From NCBI GenBank assembly GCA_030432635.1, contig JAUIMB010000006.1, forward strand, positions 62,001-126,000: 64,000 bases of DNA. The letters are read 5' to 3'. Source of the DNA: Bacteroidia bacterium (GTDB lineage Bacteria > Bacteroidota > Bacteroidia > Flavobacteriales > Flavobacteriaceae). Within the stretch, counting starts at the first letter, position 1; each line of letters opens with the position of its first letter. The notes under the pieces were generated by a model, which worked only from the letters and a program-made list of their open reading frames with translations, made no database searches and was not told the DNA's origin. The position numbers were made by a program, and so were the translations under genes. Shown here one piece after another: positions 15,664 through 24,482 of this stretch.

Positions 15664-18417
15664 ATGAAAAAAAGTCATTCTTTGATGTGGCTGCTACACT
15701 TAGTAGTTACATGTGTTTTCGCTCAGAAAAGCATAGAATCTTCAGATGTAAAATCAAAATTTTCCAATGAAGACGGTATTGCTCAATTTGTAACTTTTAA
15801 TGAGATCTCTAAATTACAATCTGAAAATAGGAGTAATCTTTTAAAAGAATTCTTTGAAGCACCTGAAAACACATCCTTTGTTAAGGTAGATGCCAAAACA
15901 GACAGAATTGGAATGCGACATGAAACATTTCAACAGTATTATAACAATATTCCTGTGGAATTTGGAATCTACAAGGCACATTTAAAGAATGGAGGACTTT
16001 CTGCCATTAATGGAGATTACTTTCCAATTAAAGAAATAAATACAACACCTAATATTTCACAAGATGATGCTGTTTTAATTGCAAAAAGCCATGTTAAAGT
16101 AGAAAACAACTATGACCAGTCTGCAGATAATATCAATGATAATGAGCTAAAACCTACCCTAGTTGTTTTTCCAAAAATGAAAAATATTAATGCTGTGGAT
16201 AGATTGGTATACAAACTTAATCTCAATGTGGATAAACCATTGTATCACGCTGATGTTTACATAGACGCACATACAGGAGAGATTATTTTTGAACACAGTA
16301 AAATACATCAAAATAATGTTCCTGCAAATGGGACAACACTTTATAATGGCGTACAAAATTTTACGGCAGAACAATTTAGAATTGGCTACAGATTGCGTCA
16401 AACCACCCATGGAAATGGTGTTCAGACTTTTAATGCAACTAATGGTGTACAGAACGCAACAGATATAATAAGTGTTTCTGATAATTTCAATACGATTAAT
16501 ACTGCTGCTGTTCAATTACATTGGGGAACTGAACAAGTCCATGAATATTTTATGCAGGAGCATAATCGTAATTCCTTTGATGGCAATGGTGCACTTATTA
16601 AATCTTATTTAATACCTCAAAGCGCTGTTCCTAATGCATACTGGACTGGAGATGTATTGTTTTATTCGATGGGAAATGGGTCTAATGTAGGTGCGTTAAC
16701 TTCAATGGATATTATTGGCCATGAGTTTGCCCATGCGGTTGGAGATCATACCGCAGGTTTGATATACTCCAATCAATCTGGTGCTATCGATGAATCGTTT
16801 TCTGATATTTTTGGTGAAATGGTGGAGCATCATGCACTAGGAAGCAACGACTGGTTGTGTGGTGCCGAAGTCTATTCAGGCGGTATACGGTCTTTGAGTG
16901 ATCCAAAATCTAAGCAACAACCAGATACCTATTTAGGCCAATATTGGCAGACAACATCTAATGATAATTTTGGTGTGCATACCAACTCTGGGGTGCATAA
17001 CAAATGGTTTTACCTTCTAGCGGCTGGAGGATCAGGTACCAATGATAATGGCCTTAATTATAATGTAAATGGTATTGGAATTCAAAAAGCTGCAGAAATT
17101 GCATATAGAAGTCTGTCGTTATATTTAACACCAACGGCTAATTATCATTATGCTTGCGAAGTTTCCATTTATGCCGCTATACAATTGTTTGGTCCAAATT
17201 CACCCGAAGCTATAGCTACTGCTCAAGCTTGGCATGCTGTTGGATTGCTTACACAACAAACAGATTATATCACACCAACAACACCTTTAAATCTAGTCGC
17301 TTCAAATGCCACTTTAAGTAATGTTGATCTTTCATGGGATGCTTCAACAGATAATGTTGGTGTTACAGGATATACAGTTTTATTAGATGGAGCTGCTGTC
17401 GCAACTACACCAAGCACTAGCCATACGGTAACAGGATTGTCGTTGCAACACAACATCACTTACGAATTTACTGTAGTAGCTTTTGATGCTGCTGGTAATG
17501 TTTCAGCACCAAGCAATATCGAATTTGTCTGGTTTGATACGCTTCCACCAAATATTCCAACCAATCTCATAAGTTCGAATACCACTCAAACAACAACGGA
17601 CTTAAATTGGGATTACGCAACAGATAATTACCCTTGGGTTGAGTATCAAATATATCAAAATCCTGGTAATTTACACGTGGCAACAGTTACTGGTACAGCC
17701 TATACAGTAACCGGATTAACAGAAAATAGCAATTATAGTTTTTATGTAAGAGCAGTAGACGCAGCAGGTAATGCATCTAGTCCTAGTAATACTGTAAATG
17801 TAACAACGCTAATGGCTTCTTGTTTAGGAGGAAATGGAAATCTATCGTTGACCATAAATGTTACGGATACTTATTTTAATTTCGCCTTAGGTTCAGGAAT
17901 TAGTTGGAGTATTACCGATGCTGCCAATGTTATTGTAGCATCTGGATCCAACTATCCAGATTCTCCAACAAGTTATACAGTAGTTGAAAATATACCATTG
18001 GCACCAGGCTTGTATACTTTTGATATTACCGATAGCTATGGATGGGAAAATGGTTTCGTGTTAGAGAGCAATCAGGTGATAGCTTCAGAATCGAATATCT
18101 CATTTTTCCTCCCAACCTCATTTTGCGTAGATACTTCGGTAAATAGGGCATCTTCAACCCTAACTAAATTGCCCAATAGTAGTGCGAAACAATCTGGTAT
18201 GATCTACCCAAACCCAGTCTCTAATAAATTAAATTACAGAAGCTTAGACAATGAGAATAAAACGTTTTTAATTTTAGATTTAACAGGAAAGGTGGTCATC
18301 AATGGAGAGCTTGATGCTGAAAATTCCATAGATGTAAGTGACCTAAGATCGGGAGTGTACATACTCAGCATTATTGAGGAAGAAGATACCGAATATCATA
18401 AATTCATTAAAAAATAA
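15664..18417 (+). CDS. M4 (thermolysin) family metalloprotease with FN3 and T9SS domains
   Basis: A 917-residue secreted zinc endopeptidase. In order it has a signal peptide, an FTP/PepSY propeptide (about 60-215) and the M4 catalytic domain (about 230-535). Two FN3 domains follow (about 540-720), then a Cys-bounded beta domain (about 725-825) and a T9SS sorting domain (YPNPVSNKLNYRS... HKFIKK). The zinc site is H353 and H357 with catalytic E354 in GHEFAHAVGDH, and third ligand E377 in DESFSD. The propeptide should keep it inactive until secretion. It probably degrades extracellular protein. It lies 20 bases after the LRR gene. Confidence 0.95.
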   Translation: MKKSHSLMWLLHLVVTCVFAQKSIESSDVKSKFSNEDGIAQFVTFNEISKLQSENRSNLLKEFFEAPENTSFVKVDAKTDRIGMRHETFQQYYNNIPVEFGIYKAHLKNGGLSAINGDYFPIKEINTTPNISQDDAVLIAKSHVKVENNYDQSADNINDNELKPTLVVFPKMKNINAVDRLVYKLNLNVDKPLYHADVYIDAHTGEIIFEHSKIHQNNVPANGTTLYNGVQNFTAEQFRIGYRLRQTTHGNGVQTFNATNGVQNATDIISVSDNFNTINTAAVQLHWGTEQVHEYFMQEHNRNSFDGNGALIKSYLIPQSAVPNAYWTGDVLFYSMGNGSNVGALTSMDIIGHEFAHAVGDHTAGLIYSNQSGAIDESFSDIFGEMVEHHALGSNDWLCGAEVYSGGIRSLSDPKSKQQPDTYLGQYWQTTSNDNFGVHTNSGVHNKWFYLLAAGGSGTNDNGLNYNVNGIGIQKAAEIAYRSLSLYLTPTANYHYACEVSIYAAIQLFGPNSPEAIATAQAWHAVGLLTQQTDYITPTTPLNLVASNATLSNVDLSWDASTDNVGVTGYTVLLDGAAVATTPSTSHTVTGLSLQHNITYEFTVVAFDAAGNVSAPSNIEFVWFDTLPPNIPTNLISSNTTQTTTDLNWDYATDNYPWVEYQIYQNPGNLHVATVTGTAYTVTGLTENSNYSFYVRAVDAAGNASSPSNTVNVTTLMASCLGGNGNLSLTINVTDTYFNFALGSGISWSITDAANVIVASGSNYPDSPTSYTVVENIPLAPGLYTFDITDSYGWENGFVLESNQVIASESNISFFLPTSFCVDTSVNRASSTLTKLPNSSAKQSGMIYPNPVSNKLNYRSLDNENKTFLILDLTGKVVINGELDAENSIDVSDLRSGVYILSIIEEEDTEYHKFIKK

Positions 18418-18443
18418 ACGCTTTCTGATACGCTATTTCAATT

Positions 18444-18539
18444 ATGACTAAACTACTTGAAAAATATAAATTAGAGCTATTCTTACTATTGTTTTATACA
18501 GTGATATTGCTATTGTTGAGGTCATGGCTTTTTAGTTAG
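18444..18539 (+). CDS. Possible 31-residue membrane peptide, perhaps a decayed gene
   Basis: ATG at 18444 encodes 31 residues: a basic start (MTKLLEKYK) followed by one hydrophobic helix (LFLLLFYTVILLLL). Right after the TAG, another frame encodes WAVILGLIAARLLSHFIQKRIL and a Lys/Arg-rich tail, which looks like a second membrane helix but has no start codon. The pair looks like one two-helix protein broken by a stop codon and a frameshift, or a genuine short peptide followed by noise. No homologue is recognised. The 271-base gap 18418-18688 contains nothing else. Confidence 0.4.
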   Translation: MTKLLEKYKLELFLLLFYTVILLLLRSWLFS

Positions 18540-18688
18540 TTGAAAGTAGGAATGGGCAGTAATTTTAGGGTTAATTGCTGCTCGTCTTCTTTCACACTTT
18601 ATTCAAAAGCGCATTTTACGTTCGAAACAAAGGAAACAAACTGTTCGGAAAAAGGTGAAATTAAAGTCAATTGAAGATGGGTTTAGGC

Positions 18689-19231
18689 TTAACCAGCCAT
18701 CTCATAAGCTCTATGCATCCATTCAATTAATTCCTTATCGATGTCTTCCAATGAATTCAGTTGCACACGATGCGTACACATGGTGCCAAATGGTCCTGAG
18801 TTGCCTAAGCGTCCTGACGTTGGAACTTCAGGTAGTTTGAGTCCGAGATCGATGCGTGTTTTTGTCGCAGGTTTAATCAACACAAATTGCCGTTTTCGAA
18901 TTACGCTTACACTCGCTTTTTTGGGTGTAATGGTAATGTCATTACCAAAGGGTTTAATGACCGAAAGCAGTTTCTCATAAATTGGAAATAAAGCTTCCTT
19001 TCCCTTGTATTGATTGGAGACTAAGTCTTCAGCCGAATGATCCTCACTTTTGGATAGTGTGACAATGGTATTCGCAAAACCATGGGTTACACCATGTTCT
19101 TGTTTTAAGAAATTAACACCTTCAGAATGTTTGGTAAAGGCCTTTTTGGCTAAGATTTTTTTCCATTCTTCTAATGATTTGCCAGTTTTCTCTGGCATAT
19201 TGTTGATCATGGTTTGTAGTGCCTTGTCCAT
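18689..19231 (-). CDS. DUF4287/DUF5655 domain protein
   Basis: A 180-residue cytoplasmic protein. The N-terminal DUF4287 domain (about 1-70) contains GKSLEEWKKIL and the EHGVTHGFANTIV segment. The C-terminal DUF5655 domain (about 80-180) has TPKKASVSVIRKRQFVLIKPATKTRIDLGLKL. These domains are usually found together or with DUF1801, and no function is established. The gene is divergent from bshC with its own -7 element (TATCTTTA, 19259-19266). A second DUF1801-related protein is at 43632. Confidence 0.85.
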   Translation of the reverse strand: MDKALQTMINNMPEKTGKSLEEWKKILAKKAFTKHSEGVNFLKQEHGVTHGFANTIVTLSKSEDHSAEDLVSNQYKGKEALFPIYEKLLSVIKPFGNDITITPKKASVSVIRKRQFVLIKPATKTRIDLGLKLPEVPTSGRLGNSGPFGTMCTHRVQLNSLEDIDKELIEWMHRAYEMAG

Positions 19232-19258
19232 AGTTTTGATTTTTAAATTGATGAGAGA

Positions 19259-19266
19259 TAAAGATA
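19259..19266 (-). promoter_or_regulatory. -7 element (TATCTTTA) for the DUF5655 gene
   Basis: The minus strand reads TATCTTTA, one base from TAnnTTTG, 27 bases before the ATG at 19231. Confidence 0.45.
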
Positions 19267-19318
19267 GTGATCAGGCTCGAATTAACTAAAAATTAGGACT
19301 TAAAATAGTCAATAGCCT

Positions 19319-19326
19319 TATCTTTA
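19319..19326 (+). promoter_or_regulatory. -7 element (TATCTTTA) for bshC
   Basis: TATCTTTA lies 21 bases before the bshC ATG and is the mirror arrangement of the divergent element at 19259-19266. Confidence 0.45.
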
Positions 19327-19347
19327 CGCTCGAATTGAAACGTAATT

Positions 19348-20964
19348 ATGCTAACCGACTGTATTTCGTTTAGGGAAACCCATTATTTTTCTGAATTTAT
19401 TTGTAATTATTTAGAAGAAAAGGAAGAACTCAAACCTTTTTATAATCGTTTTCCAAAGCTCGAAAACTTCAAAGCGCAAATTGAAGAAAAGCAAAGGTCG
19501 GTTCAAGCCTTTATAACAGAAAAGCAGACGCAGTCGAGAGCAATATTGGTAGACAGCTTAAAAAAGCAATACGCTTCAGTTCAAACTTCAGAAAGCACAT
19601 TGCAACATATTGAAAGCCTCGCAGAGCACAACACCTTTACAATTACTACAGGACATCAGTTGAACCTGTTTACTGGACCCTTATATTTTTTGTATAAGAT
19701 CATTTCGACCATTAATTTAACCAAGGAACTTCAGCAAGCTTATCCAGATTATAATTTTGTGCCAATCTATTGGATGGCAAGTGAAGATCATGATTTTGAT
19801 GAGATCAACTTTTTTAATTTTCAAGGAAAAAAAGTGCGATGGAACTCCAAACAAAAAGGTGCAGTCGGGCAATTTTCCACTGAAGGCTTAGGTGAAGTTT
19901 TCAAGACAATAGCTTCAGAGTTTGGCCATGGTGCCAATGCTGAAATTCTAAAAGCTTGGTTTGAAAAGGCTTACCTTAATCATGATAATTTGTCAGATGC
20001 AACACGCGATTTGGCTAATGCTATTTTTGGTGAACACGGATTAGTGATTTTAGATGCCGATGATGAACAGTTGAAACGGTTGTTCATTCCATATATGGAA
20101 AAGGAACTTCTAGATCAAACAGCCTTTAAAACAGTCTCAAAAACCAATACAGCATTGGAGGATTTAGGACTGAAAATTCAGGTTAATCCTAGGGAAATCA
20201 ATTTGTTTTACATCAAGGATGGCCTTCGAGAACGAATTGTTGAAAGTGATGGTAGCTATCAAGTGCTCAATACCAACATCAACTGGAGCAAGAGTGAACT
20301 TATAGAACACCTTAGTCAGATGCCTGAACGGTTTAGCCCTAATGTGATCATGAGACCTTTGTATCAGGAAGTCATATTACCTAATCTCTGTTACATTGGA
20401 GGAGGAGGTGAGTTGGCGTATTGGTTGCAGTTGAAATCTAATTTTGAAGCTCAAGAAGTGGTTTTTCCCATGCTATTGCTCAGAAATTCGGTATTGTTGA
20501 TTTCAGAAAAACAAACCGAAAAACTTCAGAAACTGAATGTCACTATTGAAGATCTATTTCTGGATCAAGATCTGTTGAAAGAAAAGGTGACAAGGCAAAT
20601 TTCAGAGCTAGACATCGATTTTTCAGACCAAAAGAAACATCTAAGCCAGCAATTCGAGGCTTTATACCAAATCACCAATCAAACTGACAAGTCCTTTGAA
20701 GGTGCTGTGGCTGCTCAAGAGCGAAAGCAAATAAAAGGTTTGGAACATTTGGAAAAACGATTGCTAAAGGCGCAAAAGCGGAAACTAAGTGACCATCTCG
20801 ATCGTATTACAGATATTCAAGAGGCATTGTTTCCAAATCAGAGTTTACAAGAACGTCAGAAAAATGTTTCAGAATTTTATCTGGAATATGGTGACAATTT
20901 GATTCCAATATTGTTGAACGCCTTGAAACCTCTACAAGGTGATTTTACGTTGATTACCCTTTAA
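19348..20964 (+). CDS. bshC: Bacillithiol biosynthesis cysteine-adding enzyme BshC
   Basis: A 538-residue BshC. It joins cysteine to glucosaminyl-malate in the last step of bacillithiol synthesis, giving the low-molecular-weight thiol that replaces glutathione in many Firmicutes and Bacteroidota. Diagnostic segments are TITTGHQLNLFTGPLYFLYK (about 96-115), VPIYWMASEDHDFDEINFF and NLCYIGGGGELAYWLQ. A long Lys/Glu-rich coiled coil (about 440-500) is also typical. Length is normal. bshA and bshB are not in the window. Confidence 0.95.
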   Translation: MLTDCISFRETHYFSEFICNYLEEKEELKPFYNRFPKLENFKAQIEEKQRSVQAFITEKQTQSRAILVDSLKKQYASVQTSESTLQHIESLAEHNTFTITTGHQLNLFTGPLYFLYKIISTINLTKELQQAYPDYNFVPIYWMASEDHDFDEINFFNFQGKKVRWNSKQKGAVGQFSTEGLGEVFKTIASEFGHGANAEILKAWFEKAYLNHDNLSDATRDLANAIFGEHGLVILDADDEQLKRLFIPYMEKELLDQTAFKTVSKTNTALEDLGLKIQVNPREINLFYIKDGLRERIVESDGSYQVLNTNINWSKSELIEHLSQMPERFSPNVIMRPLYQEVILPNLCYIGGGGELAYWLQLKSNFEAQEVVFPMLLLRNSVLLISEKQTEKLQKLNVTIEDLFLDQDLLKEKVTRQISELDIDFSDQKKHLSQQFEALYQITNQTDKSFEGAVAAQERKQIKGLEHLEKRLLKAQKRKLSDHLDRITDIQEALFPNQSLQERQKNVSEFYLEYGDNLIPILLNALKPLQGDFTLITL

Positions 20965-20997
20965 ATTTTGATATAATTCCCTTGAACTAACGCTTCT

Positions 20998-21040
20998 GTA
21001 AGGGTACATTTCATCCCAGAGGGTACAAAAGGGGTACATC
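20998..21040 (+). promoter_or_regulatory. Three-copy GGGTACA operator upstream of the surface-fibre operon
   Basis: GGGTACA occurs at 21002-21008, 21021-21027 and 21032-21038. The last two copies are exactly 11 bp apart, about one helical turn. The 15 bases at 21025-21039 (ACAAAAGGGGTACAT) recur exactly at 26399-26413, upstream of the TPR-LuxR regulator. The cluster lies 64-106 bases before the ATG at 21104, suitable for an activator. The remaining gap to 21103 has a T-rich tract but no clear TAnnTTTG. Confidence 0.55.
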
Positions 21041-21103
21041 GTTTTTTTTCCTTTTTATACTTAAAATTACAGTCTACATTAGCTAGTATCAATTTGTTGG
21101 TTT

Positions 21104-21601
21104 ATGCTATTGTGCTTCAAATATCTAGTTGCATTCTTGTTGGTTTATTCTACAGGACATGCTCAATCCTTAAAAAAGGAGACGCTTACCAATCAAGGAA
21201 GTTCACATATCGTTTACGCAAATAATAAAAGTTATTTTCTACAGGAAAGCATAGGACAAGCCAGTGTGATAAGAACCTATGATACAGAAGCTTATAGTCT
21301 TCGGCAAGGCTTTTTGCAACCCATTGATGCGTCTGTGCTAAATAGTGACCAATCCAACAGTTTAGACGCGATTGTATTTCCAAATCCATTCACACAGCAG
21401 ATAAACGTCCAATTTAACGAGCCTGTTTTTGATGTACTGAATATGCGTCTTTCTGATTTGTCCGGTCGCACAATTCTTACTAAAGATCTTGAACCGTCTC
21501 AAAGCTTGATCATTCCATTGTACGGGCTAACCAATGGCATGTATCTCTTGACCATAAGCATGCGTCAAAAGGAGTTTATGGCAAAATTAATCAAGAAGTA
21601 G
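21104..21601 (+). CDS. Small secreted protein with T9SS sorting domain
   Basis: A 165-residue exported protein. The signal peptide is at about 1-21 (VAFLLVYSTGHAQS). A short mature domain (about 22-75) has the strand pattern QESIGQASVIRTYDTEAYSLRQGF, which I recognise from many small flavobacterial T9SS proteins. The type A sorting domain (about 85-165) contains FPNPFTQQINVQF, LSDLSGRTI and GLTNGMYLLTISM, ending in KLIKK. Most of the protein is therefore sorting signal. It is the first gene of a three-gene operon (1-base gap to the next) placed after the GGGTACA cluster. I infer it is a small surface subunit of whatever the operon builds. Confidence 0.85.
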   Translation: MLLCFKYLVAFLLVYSTGHAQSLKKETLTNQGSSHIVYANNKSYFLQESIGQASVIRTYDTEAYSLRQGFLQPIDASVLNSDQSNSLDAIVFPNPFTQQINVQFNEPVFDVLNMRLSDLSGRTILTKDLEPSQSLIIPLYGLTNGMYLLTISMRQKEFMAKLIKK

Positions 21602-21602
21602 C

Positions 21603-22253
21603 ATGAGGTATGGGTTGCTTTCGGTTTTGTGTTTCTTGGTGGTGTTCAAATGCTATAGCCAACAATTGTTTGTTGAATTGGGTAAGTCCAATTCGGGATT
21701 TGATTACAAGAATTCAAAAGGGCAACCACTTGACAACTTGTTGTCAAAATCCAATACGTATATGGAAATTGGCTATCGAGATGTGCTCAACAAAAATCAA
21801 ACCTTATACTTATCCGTTGCTGCTATCTACAGTGATTATGGAGCTATTGCGAGTGATCGTGTATTGAACAATTATTTTGAGTGGGATGTGAGCTACTTGG
21901 GATTGAATACGGGTTTGGATGTTCGTTTATTTCGACTGCGTGATTTTTCATTTTTTTTGAGAGGAAGGGTCTCGGTCGAGTATCTAATCAGAGGCACACA
22001 AACACTCAATGATCAAGTGTATAATTTGGTTGGTGAAGCCGAATTCAACAATTATATTTTTTTTACACGAGCTGGTTTAGCCATGCAATACCCTATATCT
22101 CGCTCTACCGCATTGGTTGCTGGTTATACTTATGGCAAAACAGTACTTATCAATGGCAATAAAACTTCAGATCAAGAATCCCTTAAACTTAATAATCATC
22201 AATTTGGAATTGGCTTTGTCGTTAATCTGCCAAGTTGTAATTGTTCATTATAA
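21603..22253 (+). CDS. Probable outer-membrane beta-barrel protein
   Basis: A 216-residue protein with a signal peptide (about 1-20, ending KCYSQQ). Alternating aromatic/hydrophobic strands suit an 8-10-stranded barrel (TLYLSVAAIYSDYG, YLGLNTGLDVRLF, FSFFLRGRVSVEYLI, TALVAGYTYGKTVLI). It ends in NHQFGIGFVVNLPSCNCSL; the Cys-rich tail is unusual for a barrel. I do not recognise a named family. It is sandwiched with a 1-base gap after the T9SS protein and 13 bases before the tail-fibre-like gene, so the three are likely made together. It may anchor or export the other two. Confidence 0.7.
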   Translation: MRYGLLSVLCFLVVFKCYSQQLFVELGKSNSGFDYKNSKGQPLDNLLSKSNTYMEIGYRDVLNKNQTLYLSVAAIYSDYGAIASDRVLNNYFEWDVSYLGLNTGLDVRLFRLRDFSFFLRGRVSVEYLIRGTQTLNDQVYNLVGEAEFNNYIFFTRAGLAMQYPISRSTALVAGYTYGKTVLINGNKTSDQESLKLNNHQFGIGFVVNLPSCNCSL

Positions 22254-22266
22254 AAACACTAGAATT

Positions 22267-24471
22267 ATGAAAACCTTTATACCACTTATTTTGATAATGT
22301 TTCTTGGGCTTTTTGGTGTGGCGCAAACCGATGGGATTAGCTATCAGGCTGTAATCATAGATAACAATCCGCAGGAAATTCCAGGCGTTGATGTACCATC
22401 TAATAATTTACCAAACATGCCACTTCAAGTCCAGTTTACAATTATTGATAATACTGGTCAAACCGAATATCAAGAAATACAAGATACCGAAACAGATGCC
22501 TTCGGAATGATAAACCTGACGATTGGACAGGGCCAAATCACCACTGAAACCTTAATGACCTTTGATCAAATTTATTGGGACAATGAAAAGTTTCTCAAAG
22601 TTGAAATCGATCTTAATGATGGCAATGGTTTTGTGGAGTTTAGTTATCAGAGTTTAACCTACATTCCGTATGTTCGACATAGAGAGATTATAGCAACATC
22701 TACTTTAGACGTAGACGGTGTAACCAATTTAAACAATAACCTATTCGTCAATAATTCTAGTCCCACACATCTTTCAGGCAGTTTGGCAGTTGATGGTAAT
22801 ACCGATTTAAATGCCAATCTTACGGTTCATAACCAAAGTCCAACCTATCTTACAGGAGATTTAACAGTAGATGGGCTTGTAAGTTTTGATGGTGAATTGG
22901 CTGTAGGAGGTGACACAAATTTGTATTCAGATTTAACAGTGGCAGGTAATAGTCTCTTGGAAGGAGATTTAAACGTATTGGGAACTTCAAATTTTTCTGA
23001 TGGCATATTTGAAAATATCACAGTAAATCAGAGTTCTGCACTTAACACCTTGGTTACTACAGGGTCAACCAATTTGGGCAGTACCCTTAGTGTTGCTGGA
23101 GTGACACAAATCAACAATGATTTCTCAGTAACCCAACAATCGTCTCTAAATACCTTAACGGTCAATACTACAAACGCAGATACTAATTTAAATACCATGA
23201 TTGTTTATGGACGTAGTTTGTTATCAGGACGAGTAATCATTAATCCGCAATTGGATAATAGCAGTCAAACCAATGCCAATTCCTATCCGTTGGAAATTAG
23301 AGGTAGACATGGGATTTGGATTGGTGCAGACGCACAAACACCTAGTAGCAATAATAACTTTTTAACATTTTCAAATGCGTCAAATGTTGCCGTTGGTGCC
23401 ATAGAAGGACAGACCTTAGCAGAGTTGAATAACAGTTTCCGATTTATTTGGGATGCGACATCAGCTTTACTGGAGGAAGCCTTTATTGTAGCAGAAGGTA
23501 TTGCATGTGGAACCCAATTGGACCTTGCAGAAGCTGGAGTTATGGCTGTACAAGGTGCTGCTGCTTATGCTCATTTGTTAGAGCTTACCATTAGTGCGAC
23601 AAACAATGTTGGAGTGTCCTTTAAAACAGGTGGAGCCGATTATGCTGAATATCTTGAAAAATTAAATACCAATACCTTATTTGAGCCTGGTGAGGTTGTT
23701 GGAGTTTTTGGTGGTAAAATTTCAAAGCAAACCCTAGATGCACAGCATATTATGGTGATTTCTACGAATCCAATTGTCTTGGGAAATTTGCCTGAAGATC
23801 CTAAAAATGTCAATTACGAAAAAGTCGCCTTTTTGGGTCAGGTGCCAGTAAGGGTCGTCGGAAAAGTAATGATAGGTGATTATATATTGCCTTCTGGTCA
23901 AAACGATGGATTAGCGATGGCAAAAAGCCCTAAAGAGATGCATGTCGAAGATTATGCCAACATCATTGGTGTGGCTTGGCAAGAATCCCTTAATGATACC
24001 TTTGGATACGTCAATGTAGCTATAGGCTTAAATTCAAATGACATCGCATATCAGTTAAAACAACAACAAGACGAAATTAAGGACATGCGTGATGAGCTTA
24101 ATGAAATCAAGATGGCACTGAACCTTCAAAATGATAGGAACAAAGGTGTTGCTTCAAAAGCTAAGGATTCGAATAAGATGTTAACTTATGCATCTTTACG
24201 ATCCATAGATGATTATAAAAATGAATTACAACTATCAGAGGAACAATTTGAAGACTGGTTCAACACGTATGGCTATATCTTTGAAAGTCGCATGGCATGG
24301 TTGGGCAATTTTTTGAAGGAAAGAAATGTCGTTCTTAGTGATTACCCTGAAGTTGAAAACTTGATTCTTAATACAAAACAAGCCCTCAAGGATATGAATG
24401 ATGGTACCTATATGAAGTCGCTATGGAATTCTTTACAAAAGCGTTACCCAAAAACGTTTACTAAATTTTAG
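22267..24471 (+). CDS. Secreted tail-fibre-like protein with peptidase G2/chaperone-like domain
   Basis: A 734-residue exported protein. The start at 22267 gives a clean signal peptide (MKTFIPLILIMFLGLFGVAQ); the open frame begins earlier, inside the previous gene. An N-terminal beta domain (about 21-140) is followed by a repetitive shaft (about 145-340) of short strands such as LTVDGLVSFDGELAVGGDTNLY, resembling phage fibre beta-helices. A region with GGADYAEYLEK (about 450-475) and the following VVGVFGGKISKQTL resembles the peptidase G2/intramolecular chaperone domain of phage appendages. A coiled coil (QLKQQQDEIKDMRDELNEI) and an alpha-helical tail end it. There is no T9SS sorting domain. 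A trimeric surface fibre is likely but inferred. Confidence 0.75.
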   Translation: MKTFIPLILIMFLGLFGVAQTDGISYQAVIIDNNPQEIPGVDVPSNNLPNMPLQVQFTIIDNTGQTEYQEIQDTETDAFGMINLTIGQGQITTETLMTFDQIYWDNEKFLKVEIDLNDGNGFVEFSYQSLTYIPYVRHREIIATSTLDVDGVTNLNNNLFVNNSSPTHLSGSLAVDGNTDLNANLTVHNQSPTYLTGDLTVDGLVSFDGELAVGGDTNLYSDLTVAGNSLLEGDLNVLGTSNFSDGIFENITVNQSSALNTLVTTGSTNLGSTLSVAGVTQINNDFSVTQQSSLNTLTVNTTNADTNLNTMIVYGRSLLSGRVIINPQLDNSSQTNANSYPLEIRGRHGIWIGADAQTPSSNNNFLTFSNASNVAVGAIEGQTLAELNNSFRFIWDATSALLEEAFIVAEGIACGTQLDLAEAGVMAVQGAAAYAHLLELTISATNNVGVSFKTGGADYAEYLEKLNTNTLFEPGEVVGVFGGKISKQTLDAQHIMVISTNPIVLGNLPEDPKNVNYEKVAFLGQVPVRVVGKVMIGDYILPSGQNDGLAMAKSPKEMHVEDYANIIGVAWQESLNDTFGYVNVAIGLNSNDIAYQLKQQQDEIKDMRDELNEIKMALNLQNDRNKGVASKAKDSNKMLTYASLRSIDDYKNELQLSEEQFEDWFNTYGYIFESRMAWLGNFLKERNVVLSDYPEVENLILNTKQALKDMNDGTYMKSLWNSLQKRYPKTFTKF

Positions 24472-24482
24472 GGTGTAAAGTG

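Noticed and set aside
18655-18840. 61-residue open frame running into the DUF5655 gene
   Set aside because: Its downstream part is antisense to a recognised gene; the N-terminal part is considered only as part of the possible decayed membrane gene.
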